A stretch of 64,000 bases of DNA from JAGWRA01 sp035534615. GTDB taxonomy: Bacteria > Acidobacteriota > Vicinamibacteria > Vicinamibacterales > CAVVIG01. The position numbers and the translations under genes were made by a program. The stretch is from the NCBI GenBank assembly GCA_035534615.1, contig DATLRO010000004.1, positions 1 through 64,000 of the forward strand, given 5' to 3'. Positions 25,752 through 34,780 of this stretch are shown here, piece by piece (positions within the stretch are counted from its first letter, which is position 1; every line of letters begins with the position of its first letter). Under the pieces are notes generated by a model. That model did no database searches, had not been told where the DNA came from, and worked only from the letters and a program-made list of their open reading frames with translations.

Positions 25752-27430
25752 TGGCCGGGGCGGCGGGCGCAGACACGCGCGCCACGCTTCGGTGGACCCT
25801 TCTGCTGCTGGGCGGCTGGCTGCTGGCCGCCGTGCTCGTCAATCCGATCGGCGACTTTCCGCTGGACGACGACTGGTCGTACGGGCTGACCGTCCGGACC
25901 CTGCTCACGTCTCACCGGCTCCACCTGACCGACTTCACGTCGATGCCGCTGCTGCCCCAGGTCCTCTGGGGCTGGCTGTTCTGCCTCCCGGCCGGCTTCT
26001 CGTTCACCGCGCTTCGCGTGTCGACGCTGGTCGCCGCCGCCGGAGGACTCTGGCTCGTCTTCCACCTCGGCCGCCAGCTCGGCCTGCGTCCCGGACCTGC
26101 GGCACTCCTCGCGGCCGTCGTCGGATTCAATCCGCTCTACTTCGCGCTCTCCTTCTCGTTCATGACGGACGTGCCGTTCACAGTGCTGGCCGTCGCCGCC
26201 ATCGCCGCCTTCGTGACGGCCTGGACCCGCCATCGGCCCGGCTGGTTCTGGACGGGCGTCGCGCTGACGACCCTGGCGACCCTGCTCCGGCAGCTCGGGC
26301 TGGCCGTCGCGCTGGGCGCATCGCTGGCCGAGAGCGTCCGCCTGGGTAAGGTGCGGGCCAGGGCCTGGGCGCCACTGGCCGCGTCACTCGCGGCCCTGAC
26401 GTTGTGGACAGTCGCCCTGCGGCTCTGGGTCGGCTTGCCGGCGTACTATCGCGCGCCGGAGCAGCTCCTGCTCGATCAGGCGCGACTCGGTGTCTGGTCG
26501 ACACTGAAACGGATCGCATTCACCGCCGGCGAGACCTTCGCCTACGTGGGTCTGTTCACGCTGCCGATCCAGCGCCTGTTGCCCCCCGCGCGGCTGACGG
26601 CGCCCTCTCCGCGGGTCGCCACGATCGCCCGTGCAACGGCGATCGCCGCCGGGGTGGCTTCCGCGGCGACGCTGGTCCTGCGGAAGGCCGCGATGCCGCT
26701 CACCGGCAACATCCTCACCAACCTGACGCTGTACCCCGTCATGATGCCGGGAGCCGATCATCTTCCGACCGCACCGCTCTGGGTGTGGCGCGTGCTCACG
26801 GCCGTCGCCGTCGTCGGCGGCGCCCTGCTGGTCGAGCGGCTCGTCGTCGGCCTTTCGTGGCTCGCCCCGCACCGGACCGACCTCCTCCGCCCGGATCCGG
26901 TGGTCGGCCTGTTCCTGTTCGGCTGCGGTGCCTGGTACCTGCTGCCGTTCCTGCCGATGCCGTCGCCCGGCTTCTACGATCGCTATTTCCTGCCCCTCAT
27001 CGTCATCGCAGCGCTGTTGGCGGTCTGGACCGCATCCCGGGTTCCGCACGCGGCGTCACGATCCGGCGTGGCAGCCGCCGCGGCGGCCGTCGCCCTGTGC
27101 GTGCTCTTCGCCGTGCCGGCCATGCACGACACACTCGCCCTGAATCGGGCGCGATGGCAGGCCGTGCACTGGGCCACGGCTGAGGACGGACTGCCGCCCC
27201 GCGCCGTCGACGGAGGCTTCGAAGTCAACGGCTGGTACTACTTCGCCAACGGCGCAAGACTCACCGCCCCGACGACAGCATGGCATCACCCCGCGCATCC
27301 GCAGGCGATCGTTGCCCTCAGTCCGCTCGCCGGCTACCGGGCGATCCGCACGTTTTCGTTCCCTCGCTGGCTGCCCCCTGGCGCGGGCCGGGTCTATGTC
27401 CTGATGCGCGCGGCCACGCCGGCGTCGTGA
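25751..27430 (+). CDS. GT-C membrane glycosyltransferase (ArnT/PMT-like), coupled to rho (559 aa)
   Basis: Integral membrane protein with about 12 hydrophobic segments. The first loop carries an acidic cluster (NPIGDFPLDDDWSYGLTVRTL), the GT-C catalytic position. The second loop has SFSFMTDVPFTVLAVAA, again with the acidic pattern of this clan. The C-terminal soluble part is short (HWATAEDGLPPRAVDGG onward). The ATG at 25751 shares bases with the rho stop (TGATG). Donor is presumably polyprenyl-phosphate-sugar; acceptor unknown. It is unusual for such a gene to be coupled to rho. Confidence 0.8.
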   Translation: MAGAAGADTRATLRWTLLLLGGWLLAAVLVNPIGDFPLDDDWSYGLTVRTLLTSHRLHLTDFTSMPLLPQVLWGWLFCLPAGFSFTALRVSTLVAAAGGLWLVFHLGRQLGLRPGPAALLAAVVGFNPLYFALSFSFMTDVPFTVLAVAAIAAFVTAWTRHRPGWFWTGVALTTLATLLRQLGLAVALGASLAESVRLGKVRARAWAPLAASLAALTLWTVALRLWVGLPAYYRAPEQLLLDQARLGVWSTLKRIAFTAGETFAYVGLFTLPIQRLLPPARLTAPSPRVATIARATAIAAGVASAATLVLRKAAMPLTGNILTNLTLYPVMMPGADHLPTAPLWVWRVLTAVAVVGGALLVERLVVGLSWLAPHRTDLLRPDPVVGLFLFGCGAWYLLPFLPMPSPGFYDRYFLPLIVIAALLAVWTASRVPHAASRSGVAAAAAAVALCVLFAVPAMHDTLALNRARWQAVHWATAEDGLPPRAVDGGFEVNGWYYFANGARLTAPTTAWHHPAHPQAIVALSPLAGYRAIRTFSFPRWLPPGAGRVYVLMRAATPAS

Positions 27431-27491
27431 GCCGTCTTCCACTGCCATTGGAAGAATCGAAGGCCGGCGCCGGCCGGCGCCTTTCAGGTTG

Positions 27492-27497
27492 TATGAT
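27492..27497 (+). promoter_or_regulatory. -10 element 6 bases before the aldo-keto reductase start (leaderless transcript candidate)
   Basis: TATGAT lies six bases upstream of the ATG at 27504, so transcription would start at or next to the start codon. No good -35 is seen. Confidence 0.45.
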
Positions 27498-27503
27498 CGG
27501 GAC

Positions 27504-28469
27504 ATGCGCTATCGCGCGTTCGGCCGAACCGGCTGGGAGATCTCGGAGATCGGCTACGGCATGTGGGGCATGGGCGGATGGACGGGATCGGACGACGACG
27601 TGTCGCGCCGGTCGCTCGCCCTCGCCGTCGAATCGGGGTGCAACTTCTTCGACACCGCCTCCGCGTACGGTCTGGGACGCAGCGAACGGCTGCTCGGCGA
27701 TCTGCTTCGCGCGTATCCCGATCGCCGTTTGTACGTCGCCACGAAGGTCGCGCCGAAGAACATGAAATGGCCGGCGAAGGCCGGGGACGCCCTGAACGAG
27801 GTCTTTCCGGCCGGCCACCTGCGCGCATCGACCGAAGCGAGCCTGAAGAACCTCGGCATCGACACACTGGACCTGCAGCAGCTGCACGTCTGGCACGACA
27901 ACTGGGCGGGTGACGAGCGCTGGCAGCGGGAGGTCTCCGATCTCAAGCGCGAGGGGCTCATCCGCGCCTTCGGCATCAGCGTCAACCGCTGGGAACCGGC
28001 AAACGTGCTGCGGGCGCTCGAGACGGATCTCGTCGACTGCGTGCAGGTCGTCTACAACATCTTCGACCAGGCGCCGGAAGACGAGTTGTTTCCCGCCTGC
28101 CGCCGCCGGCACGTCGCGGTCATCGCGCGCGTGCCGTTCGACGAAGGCAGCCTGACCGGGCGCCTGACGCCCGATGCACGCTGGCCGGATGGCGACTGGC
28201 GGAACGTCTACTTCTCGACGCAGAACCTCGCCGAGACGCTGCCGCGCGTCGAACGGCTGAGCCACCTGGTGCCCGAGGGCATGGATCTGCCGGAGCTGGC
28301 GCTCCGCTTCATCCTGGCGAATCCGGACGTGACCACGACGATCCCCGGCATGCGGATGCCGGCGCACGTCGAGCGGAACCTGGCGGCGAGCGACGGGAGG
28401 CCGCTGCCGCCGCGCCTCCACGACGCCCTCGGCACCCATCGGTGGGACCGGACGGCGGTGATCGAATGA
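27504..28469 (+). CDS. Aldo/keto reductase (321 aa)
   Basis: NAD(P)H-dependent oxidoreductase with a TIM barrel. The catalytic tetrad is visible: Asp in FFDTASAYG, Tyr in the same block (SAYGLGRSE), Lys in LYVATKVAPKN and His in LQQLHVWHDNW. FGISVNRWEPANVLRALE and TTIPGMRMPAHVERNL fit the cofactor end of the barrel. The ATG at 27504 was chosen because the family N-terminus (MRYRAFGRTGWEISEIGYG) starts there. Substrate unknown. It stands alone between the rho-coupled gene and rpmE. Confidence 0.92.
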   Translation: MRYRAFGRTGWEISEIGYGMWGMGGWTGSDDDVSRRSLALAVESGCNFFDTASAYGLGRSERLLGDLLRAYPDRRLYVATKVAPKNMKWPAKAGDALNEVFPAGHLRASTEASLKNLGIDTLDLQQLHVWHDNWAGDERWQREVSDLKREGLIRAFGISVNRWEPANVLRALETDLVDCVQVVYNIFDQAPEDELFPACRRRHVAVIARVPFDEGSLTGRLTPDARWPDGDWRNVYFSTQNLAETLPRVERLSHLVPEGMDLPELALRFILANPDVTTTIPGMRMPAHVERNLAASDGRPLPPRLHDALGTHRWDRTAVIE

Positions 28470-28591
28470 GGAGCCGCGGCGTGCGCCGCCCCCCGGCGGT
28501 GACCGCGCTGGCCGGAAGTTGCTGACTGGGTGAAACTTGGGAGAACAAGGCCGGCCGGCCAGCCCATGAGGGGTGACCGGCGCGGCCGTGG

Positions 28592-28597
28592 TATACT
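28592..28597 (+). promoter_or_regulatory. -10 element upstream of rpmE
   Basis: TATACT, 32 bases before the GTG start. A -35 is not obvious in the GC-rich upstream sequence. A TAAGGAG ribosome site follows. Confidence 0.45.
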
Positions 28598-28629
28598 GGT
28601 CTTTTCGCTGAACCCGTAAGGAGCCGGCC

Positions 28630-28905
28630 GTGAAGGAAGGGATTCATCCGAAGTACTACGAGGTCGACGCGCGCTGCGCGTGCGGGGCGACCTGGAAGGC
28701 CCGCTCGACCAAGCAGGAGCTGCACCTCGAAATCTGCTCGAACTGTCACCCGTTCTTCACCGGTCGGCAGAAGCTGATCGACACGGAGGGACGCGTCGAG
28801 CGGTTCACCAAGAAGTTCGGGGCGCAGACGGTCGAAAATGTGGTCGGCCGGAAGAAGGCGGCCCAGGCCAAGCGTTCGGCCAAGACGACCTCAGCCGAAG
28901 TCTGA
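28630..28905 (+). CDS. rpmE: 50S ribosomal protein bL31, zinc-binding type with C-terminal tail (91 aa)
   Basis: Large-subunit ribosomal protein. The zinc ligands CAC (near 16-18) and CSNC (near 36-39, followed by HPFFTGRQKLIDTEGRVERF) identify the C+ form. The core of about 70 residues is standard; about 20 lysine/alanine-rich residues (GRKKAAQAKRSAKTTSAEV) are added at the C-terminus. The GTG at 28630 follows TAAGGAG. It converges with the MrfB-like gene across a strong hairpin. Confidence 0.96.
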   Translation: MKEGIHPKYYEVDARCACGATWKARSTKQELHLEICSNCHPFFTGRQKLIDTEGRVERFTKKFGAQTVENVVGRKKAAQAKRSAKTTSAEV

Positions 28906-28926
28906 GCGCCGGCGGTCGGCAGCGCG

Positions 28927-28952
28927 GAACGGCGGCCCTCCGGCCGCCGTTC
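28927..28952. terminator. Bidirectional terminator hairpin between rpmE and the exonuclease gene
   Basis: GAACGGCGGCC-CTCC-GGCCGCCGTTC, eleven perfect pairs with a four-base loop, in the gap between convergent genes. No long T-run on either side. Confidence 0.65.
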
Positions 28953-28976
28953 GTGTGTACGGCCCGGCGCCGCGGT

Positions 28977-30323
28977 TCACGGCAGCAGATTCCCCGCGGC
29001 GCCGTTCCTGCCGGATCCCCCCGCCAGCTTGCGTTCGACGCGCGCCAGCCGCCGGCGTGCGTCCTGCCGCGCCTGCGGCTCTGCCTGCCTGAGGCAGCGC
29101 TGCGCGTAGGCGTGCGCCGCGGCGAGATTCCGCGACCGGTGCTCGTGGTGGATGGCGAGCGCCTCGGCCGCCTCGCGCGCGACGGCCGGCGGACACGCGC
29201 CGTCTTCGATCAACGCCTCCCACAACGCCGCGGCGTCGGCATGGCGCCTGGCGCGCCGGCAGATCGCCGCGAGGTGCCGGCGCGCCTCGATCCGGACGCT
29301 CTGCGCCTCGGCGGAGCCGCCGGTCGGCCAGCCGGCGGCGGCGTCATAGCAGGTCGCCGCCTCGTCGCGGCGGCCGACCCGCTCGTACAGCCGGCCGAGC
29401 GCCAGGCACTCGCGTCCGCTGCGGGCCGCGGCGACTCCTCCGTCGACGAGGCGCAGCGCCCTGACGGTCAGGCCGGCCAGCGACAGCAGGTCGAGACGGT
29501 TGTGCTCGAACACCGGTTCGAGCGGCCCGGCCTGCCCCGTCCTCACGTAATGGAAGTATCGCGCCGGCACCTCGCTGCCGGGGACGTCGCCGGTGCGGCG
29601 GACGCCGAGCACGGCCTGTTCCAGCGCGCCGAGGGTGCATCGCGGGGCGCCGTCCGCCTCCGCGTCGGCCGTCATCGCATCGTCGGCCGTCCCGGCGCGG
29701 GCGCTTCGCCACATGCGCCGCGCGGGGTGCAGCATGTCGAGATGCGGCAGGTCCCGGCCGGGCACGGCGAGCCGGTGGAACAGGAAGCGCGTTTCGATGA
29801 CCGGCAGGTCGAAGGTCTTGCCGTTGAAGGTCACCAGCGTCCCGGCCTTCTCGAGCCGGTCGGCGACCGACCGCAGCAGGCCGGGCTCGGCGGCATAGCT
29901 GGTCAGGAAGAACTGCCGCGTGCGGAAGACGTCGCCGTCGAAGCAGCCGCAGCCGACGAGAAACGCGTGCGTTCCTGCGCCCCCGCTGAGGCCGGTGGTC
30001 TCGAGGTCGAAGAACAGGAGGGGCGCGCGGGCCGGCGGGGCCTCGCGCCCCGCGAGCAGGCCCAGGTGCCCGACCAGCGCGCCCGCCAGGCGCGCGCACT
30101 CGCCGATCCGGTCGTATCCGTGCCGGCCGCGGCCGGGGTACTCACGCTCGACGACGACGCAGGTCGCGCCGCCCGCGTCGTGCAGCGCTCCGCCCAGCGC
30201 ATCGGCCGTGGCGGCGGGATCGGGCGCCGAAGCCGACGGCGGCGGCGCCGGCAGGCCGGCCGGATGCGTGCCGTTCTGCCGCAGCACGTCCCGGATCCGG
30301 GAGCCGAGCCGGGAAGCGTCCAT
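28977..30323 (-). CDS. mrfB: MrfB/YprB-like DEDDh exonuclease with TPR-like C-terminus (448 aa)
   Basis: RNase H-fold exonuclease. Catalytic residues: D106 and E108 in LLFFDLETTGLSGG, the second Asp in LVTFNGKTFDLPVIETRF, and His/Asp in FEHNRLDLLSLAGL. After the nuclease a helical TPR-like region runs to the end (CLALGRLYERVGRRDEAATCYDAA). In Bacillus subtilis MrfB (YprB) works with the helicase MrfA (YprA) to repair mitomycin C adducts independently of UvrABC. Here the helicase gene is directly upstream and its stop nearly touches this start. ATG 30323; a GTG at 30329 overlapping the helicase stop is an alternative. Confidence 0.85.
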   Translation of the reverse strand: MDASRLGSRIRDVLRQNGTHPAGLPAPPPSASAPDPAATADALGGALHDAGGATCVVVEREYPGRGRHGYDRIGECARLAGALVGHLGLLAGREAPPARAPLLFFDLETTGLSGGAGTHAFLVGCGCFDGDVFRTRQFFLTSYAAEPGLLRSVADRLEKAGTLVTFNGKTFDLPVIETRFLFHRLAVPGRDLPHLDMLHPARRMWRSARAGTADDAMTADAEADGAPRCTLGALEQAVLGVRRTGDVPGSEVPARYFHYVRTGQAGPLEPVFEHNRLDLLSLAGLTVRALRLVDGGVAAARSGRECLALGRLYERVGRRDEAATCYDAAAGWPTGGSAEAQSVRIEARRHLAAICRRARRHADAAALWEALIEDGACPPAVAREAAEALAIHHEHRSRNLAAAHAYAQRCLRQAEPQARQDARRRLARVERKLAGGSGRNGAAGNLLP

Positions 30324-30325
30324 GT

Positions 30326-32800
30326 TCACGGGAGCGACTGAAGGCCGGCCGCGGTGACCCCGGTCGGCTCGTCCAGCAGCCGGTCCAGAATCCGCAGCGC
30401 GGCCGCTTTGGCGAGCGGTCCGGTCTGTCCGGCAGGGCCGACGCAGGTCGGGCAGCCGGAGTCGCAGGCGCAGCCGGCGATGAGCGCCCGCGTGCCGGCG
30501 AGCAGCTCGCCGTGCATCCGGCACAGCGGCTCGCTGAACCCGATGCCGCCGGGATAGTTGTCGTAGACGAAGATGCGCGGCTCGGCGCTCACGGCCGGCG
30601 ACGGCTCCTCGCCGTTCTGATCGATCGAGATGCCGATGTCGTGCCGGTCGCACATCAGCAGCAGCTGCGCCACCTGGCGGATCGCGAACGCCAGGCCGGT
30701 GACGCCGTCGCGCCGGTCGTCGGCCGCGAACGGCAGCGACGCCATCAGCGCCGACGGAATCGTGAGCCAGTAGGCGGTGGTGTGCATCTGCTGCTCGGGC
30801 AGGTCCAGCTCGCCAGCGCCGACGTTCTCGTTCGTGTAGAACTTGATCTTCTTGAAGCCGACGACCCGCGACACGACGTGGACCTCGCCGTGGTGCGCCT
30901 GGGCCGCTTCCGGCGGCGCGGCGTCCCCGTCCTCCGGCGTCGCGTCCGTCCCGCCTTCGTCCCCGCCGGACCGCGCCGGGAACTCGTCCAGCACCGTCAC
31001 GCGCGAGTACGTGATCGCGTCGGTGTAGTAGTCGCAATCGATTTCGCGGACGTAGGCCTTCCGCCCCTCGAAATCGAGCTGCTCCACCTGGAAGAGACGG
31101 CCCTCCACGAGATAGATCGCTTTCGGATGCAGGGTCGACAGCGCGCTGGTGAAATCGGTCTCGCCAATCACGCGCGGCTCCTGCGTGGTGTCGACCACGA
31201 CGAAGTTGTCCGAACTGACGGACCGCAGGCTCACGGCGTCGGCCGGATACGACTCGCTGGTCCAGTGCCAGCTCCCCCCGGTCTCCGCGGCATCCAGGTC
31301 GCCGGCCGGGACGGATCGGTGCACCAGCCCTTCTTCGGCCAGGATCGCCAGAATCTCCTGCAGGTCGTGCCGGCCGAACCGGTCGGTCGTCCTGAACGGC
31401 AGCTCGAACGCGGCGCACTTGATGTGGTCGACGAGCACGTGCAGGTTGTCGGGATCGATCAACGCGCGCTCGGGCGACGCGTCGAAGAAGTACGACGGGT
31501 GCTGGACGACGAACTGATCGATCGGGGCGCTGCTCGCCACGAGCACGGCGGCCGACCGCGCCGCGCGCCGGCCGGCCCGGCCGGCCCGCTGCCACGTGGC
31601 GGCAATCGTGCCCGGGTAGCCGGCCAGGACCGCGACGTCGAGCGCACCGATGTCGATCCCCAGCTCCAGCGCGCTGGTCGAGACGACCGCGCGGACGGCG
31701 CCGTCGCGCAGGCCCTGCTCGATCTCGCGGCGGCGGTTCGGCAGATACCCGCCGCGATAGCCGCGCACGGCTCCCTGCCCGCCCGGCTCCTGCGCGAAAT
31801 CGTCCTTCAGATACGTCGTCAGGATCTCGGTCGCGAGCCGGCTCTGCGCGAAGACGATCACCTGGAGCTGGCGCCGGACGAACTCGGCGGCCACGCGCCG
31901 CGCCTCGCCCAGGTACGACCGGCGGATGCCGAGCTGACGGTTGACCACCGGCGGGTTCACGAACACGAACAGCTTCTCGCCCCGCGGCGCCCCGCTCCGG
32001 CTCACCAGCTCGAACGTGCGCCCGGTCAGCCGCTCGGCCAGCTCGCGCGGATTCGCAATCGTCGCCGACGAGCAGATGAAGACCGGGTCGGAGCCGTAAT
32101 GCTCGCAGATCCGGCGGAGCCGCCGCAGGACGTTGCAGAGATGGCTGCCGAAGACGCCGCGGTAGGTGTGCAGCTCGTCGAGCACCACGTACCGCAGGTT
32201 CTCGAACAGCTTCGCCCATCGGGGATGATGCGGCAGAATGCCCGAGTGCAGCATGTCGGGATTGCTCAGCACCACGTGCGCGCGCGTGCGGATGGCCCGG
32301 CGGGCGTCCTGCGGCGTATCCCCGTCGTAGGTGAACACGCCGACGTCCGTGCCGCATTCCCCGGCCACCAGGTCCGACAGCGCGTGCAGTTCCGCCAGCT
32401 GATCCTGCGCCAGCGCCTTGGTCGGAAAGAGATACAGCGCCCGGCTCGCCGGATCCTCCAGGATGGCGTTCAGCACCGGCGCGTTGTAACAGAGCGTCTT
32501 GCCGGACGCGGTCGGCGTCGTCACGACGACGTGACGGCCGCTGAGCGCGTGCGCAATCGCCTCGGCCTGGTGGGAATAGAGACTGGCGATGCCCCGGCGC
32601 TCGAGGACGCGGCGGAGCCGGCCGTCCAGGGCGTCAGGAAATGCCGTGAGGGTCGCCTCCGCCGCCGGCAGGCGGCGCACGGCCGTGACATGGCGGTCGG
32701 GCGTATCCGGCCGCTCTTCCGGCCGTCCGGGGGCGAGACGCTCCAGCGCGGCAGCCAGCGCCTGCTCGCGGCGGGACAAAGAACGCGTGCCGCCCTCCAT
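30326..32800 (-). CDS. mrfA: MrfA/YprA-like DEAD/H-box helicase with DUF1998 Zn domain (824 aa)
   Basis: Superfamily 2 DNA helicase. Motif Q-like SLYSHQAEAIAHAL, motif I TTPTASGKTLCYN, motif II VVLDELHTYRG (DEVH-like box DELH), motif III ICSSATIANP, motif VI TWQRAGRAGRR. The C-terminal DUF1998 domain contains a four-cysteine cluster (CACDSGCPTC) as in B. subtilis MrfA. An acidic insertion near 640 (GGDEGGTDATPEDGD) is not usual. It probably loads on damaged DNA and hands it to the downstream exonuclease. ATG 32800 has no strong ribosome site. Diverges from the amino-acid permease. Confidence 0.88.
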   Translation of the reverse strand: MEGGTRSLSRREQALAAALERLAPGRPEERPDTPDRHVTAVRRLPAAEATLTAFPDALDGRLRRVLERRGIASLYSHQAEAIAHALSGRHVVVTTPTASGKTLCYNAPVLNAILEDPASRALYLFPTKALAQDQLAELHALSDLVAGECGTDVGVFTYDGDTPQDARRAIRTRAHVVLSNPDMLHSGILPHHPRWAKLFENLRYVVLDELHTYRGVFGSHLCNVLRRLRRICEHYGSDPVFICSSATIANPRELAERLTGRTFELVSRSGAPRGEKLFVFVNPPVVNRQLGIRRSYLGEARRVAAEFVRRQLQVIVFAQSRLATEILTTYLKDDFAQEPGGQGAVRGYRGGYLPNRRREIEQGLRDGAVRAVVSTSALELGIDIGALDVAVLAGYPGTIAATWQRAGRAGRRAARSAAVLVASSAPIDQFVVQHPSYFFDASPERALIDPDNLHVLVDHIKCAAFELPFRTTDRFGRHDLQEILAILAEEGLVHRSVPAGDLDAAETGGSWHWTSESYPADAVSLRSVSSDNFVVVDTTQEPRVIGETDFTSALSTLHPKAIYLVEGRLFQVEQLDFEGRKAYVREIDCDYYTDAITYSRVTVLDEFPARSGGDEGGTDATPEDGDAAPPEAAQAHHGEVHVVSRVVGFKKIKFYTNENVGAGELDLPEQQMHTTAYWLTIPSALMASLPFAADDRRDGVTGLAFAIRQVAQLLLMCDRHDIGISIDQNGEEPSPAVSAEPRIFVYDNYPGGIGFSEPLCRMHGELLAGTRALIAGCACDSGCPTCVGPAGQTGPLAKAAALRILDRLLDEPTGVTAAGLQSLP

Positions 32801-32904
32801 GGGGGCCGATCGTATCAGCGCCCAGGGGGACGATCAAGAGGCGAAAGCGACAGGTGTCGCGGCGCCGCCGGCCGCCGCAGCCCGCGCGCCACGCCGTCGG
32901 CGGC

Positions 32905-32933
32905 TTGACGCTCATCGCCCGACCCTCTAGGCT
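32905..32933 (+). promoter_or_regulatory. Promoter candidate for the amino-acid permease
   Basis: TTGACG (32905-32910), 17 bases, TAGGCT (32928-32933); ATG follows nine bases later, so the leader is very short. Confidence 0.4.
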
Positions 32934-32942
32934 AGGGCGTCC

Positions 32943-34322
32943 ATGCCCCTTTCTGCCCCGGCGCCCGGCGCGATCCCGGAGACCGCGAGCCTGCCGCGCC
33001 GGCTCGGACCGTGGAGCGCGGTCGCGCTGGTCGTCGGGATCGTCATCGGGTCCGGCATCTTCCGTTCGCCGGCGAGCGTGGCGGCGCTCGTGCCCGATCC
33101 GCCGCTGATGCTCGGCATCTGGCTGGCCGGCGGCCTCATCACGCTGTGCGGCGCGCTGTCGTTTGCTGAGCTGGCGGCTGCCCTGCCGAACACCGGCGGC
33201 ATCTACGTCTTCATCCGGGAAGCCTGGGGCCCGATGCCGGCGTTCCTGTTCGGCTGGTCGCAGCTCCTGCTGATTCGCGCGGCCGCGCTGGGCGGGATTG
33301 CCATCGTCTTCGGCGACTACCTGCTCCGGTCGGCCGGCATCGACCCGGGGCTGCACACGTTCGCCGCCCGCGCGGTGTCGGCGGCGGCGATCGCGCTCGC
33401 CGCCGCCATCAACATCAGGGGCGTCTCGCTCGGGGCGGCCATCGTCAACGTGTCGACCGCCGCCAAGTACGCGGCCCTGGCCGCGCTGGTGCTGGCCGCG
33501 TTCGTCCTGGGCGGCGCGCACGGCGCCACCCTCGTGCACCTGCAGCGCTCCGGCGCCGCGGTGCCGCTGGGCAATCTGGGGGTGGCGCTGGTGGCGGCCC
33601 TCTGGGCCTACGACGGCTTCGCCGACGTCTCGTTCGCCGGCGGCGAGATCATCCGGCCGGGACGGAACCTGCCGCGCGCCATCATCGCCGGCACGCTCGC
33701 CATCATCGCCATCTACCTGCTGGTCAACATGGCGTACCTCTACGTCATTCCGATCGGCACGATGGGCCGCTCGCCGCTCGTCGCCGCCGACACGATGGCG
33801 GCCCTCTTCGGCCGGGCCGGAGTCGCTCTCGTCTCGGTCTTCGTCATGATCTCGACCTTCAGCTCGCTCAACGGCATCACGCTCGCGGCGCCCCGCATCT
33901 TCTTCGCGATGGCCGACGACGGGCTGTTCTTCCGGCGGATTGCCGCCGTCCACCCCCGCTACCGCACGCCGCACGTCGCCATCATGCTGTCGTCGCTGCT
34001 CGGCATGGCGCTGGTGCTGAGCCGGAGCTTCGAGGCGATGACCGGCCTGTTCGTCCTGGCCATCTGGCCGTTCTACGCGCTCAGCGTGGCGGCCGTGTAC
34101 CGTCTGCGGCGGACGCGGCCGGACCTCGCCCGTCCGTATCGGGTGACCGGCTATCCGGTCGTGCCGGCCGTGTTCATCCTCGCCGTGATCTACTTCGTGA
34201 TCAACGCGCTCATCCAGCAGACGCTGTCGACCAGCCTCACGTTCGCCGTCATCTTGATCGGCATTCCGGTGTACCTGGTGAGCTTCCGGCGGACGTCCGC
34301 CCGCCGGCCGCTCGCCGGCTGA
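32943..34322 (+). CDS. APC family amino-acid permease (459 aa)
   Basis: Secondary transporter with about 12 membrane segments. The first carries the unwound helix motif VVGIVIGSGIFRSPASV, typical of APC/LAT-type transporters. ELAAALPNTGGIYVFIREAWGP and ALWAYDGFADVSFAGGEIIRP are also conserved blocks of the family. No fused domain. Substrate is probably a neutral amino acid but cannot be set. Starts nine bases after a -10-like hexamer; no ribosome site is seen. Confidence 0.9.
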   Translation: MPLSAPAPGAIPETASLPRRLGPWSAVALVVGIVIGSGIFRSPASVAALVPDPPLMLGIWLAGGLITLCGALSFAELAAALPNTGGIYVFIREAWGPMPAFLFGWSQLLLIRAAALGGIAIVFGDYLLRSAGIDPGLHTFAARAVSAAAIALAAAINIRGVSLGAAIVNVSTAAKYAALAALVLAAFVLGGAHGATLVHLQRSGAAVPLGNLGVALVAALWAYDGFADVSFAGGEIIRPGRNLPRAIIAGTLAIIAIYLLVNMAYLYVIPIGTMGRSPLVAADTMAALFGRAGVALVSVFVMISTFSSLNGITLAAPRIFFAMADDGLFFRRIAAVHPRYRTPHVAIMLSSLLGMALVLSRSFEAMTGLFVLAIWPFYALSVAAVYRLRRTRPDLARPYRVTGYPVVPAVFILAVIYFVINALIQQTLSTSLTFAVILIGIPVYLVSFRRTSARRPLAG

Positions 34323-34727
34323 CCCGCCGGGCGCGCCGCCGCCGCTCAACCTGAAGCCGGACGCAATCCGTGCCGATGATCTGATTGACGCGTGCGGGAG
34401 GCGCTGCTACGATGCGAGCAGGTGTCGTCGCAGCGAAGAGTGGAGCGTGGAGCGCAGAGAAAGGACCACTGAAGATGAAAGCAGCCGAGCCGCTCGTGCG
34501 GCGCCGTGGATTCTTCTTCTCAGCCGATGACGAAGACAACGCCGGCGAGCAGGAAGGCCCCGAAGGCCTGGCGATCCGGATCCATCTGATCCGCCCCGTG
34601 GCCGACCATCAGCTGGGAACCTACCGTCACGGGCTGTCGGGCGGCCGCCTCTCCGGCAGCCGGCACGCCATCGCGTCCCGCTCCCATCGCACCGCCGCCG
34701 ACACCGACGCGCGACCGACCGCCGTGC
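34323..34727. other. 405-base gap between permease and SDR gene
   Basis: Contains only one weak candidate for a small gene (34475-34780). Otherwise no RNA gene, repeat or hairpin of note was seen. Confidence 0.5.
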
Positions 34728-34780
34728 TCAGATCTGCGACCTTGACTGGCACCCGTCGACGGTCACGCTCGCCCCGCTGA
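34475..34780 (+). CDS. Small hypothetical protein (101 aa), doubtful
   Basis: ATG at 34475 with AAGGACC about ten bases upstream. The first 45 residues (MKAAEPLVRRRGFFFSADDE, then an acidic stretch and LAIRIHLIRPVADHQLG) look protein-like; the second half is Ser/Arg-rich and looks like random high-GC sequence. It overlaps the end of the convergent SDR gene by about 50 bases. No family is recognised. It may be a shadow or a shorter peptide. Confidence 0.25.
   Translation: MKAAEPLVRRRGFFFSADDEDNAGEQEGPEGLAIRIHLIRPVADHQLGTYRHGLSGGRLSGSRHAIASRSHRTAADTDARPTAVLRSATLTGTRRRSRSPR

Noticed and set aside
30324..32357. Upstream extension of the exonuclease frame (about 678 codons)
   Set aside because: Lies inside the helicase gene in another frame; the exonuclease-like sequence starts only at 30323.
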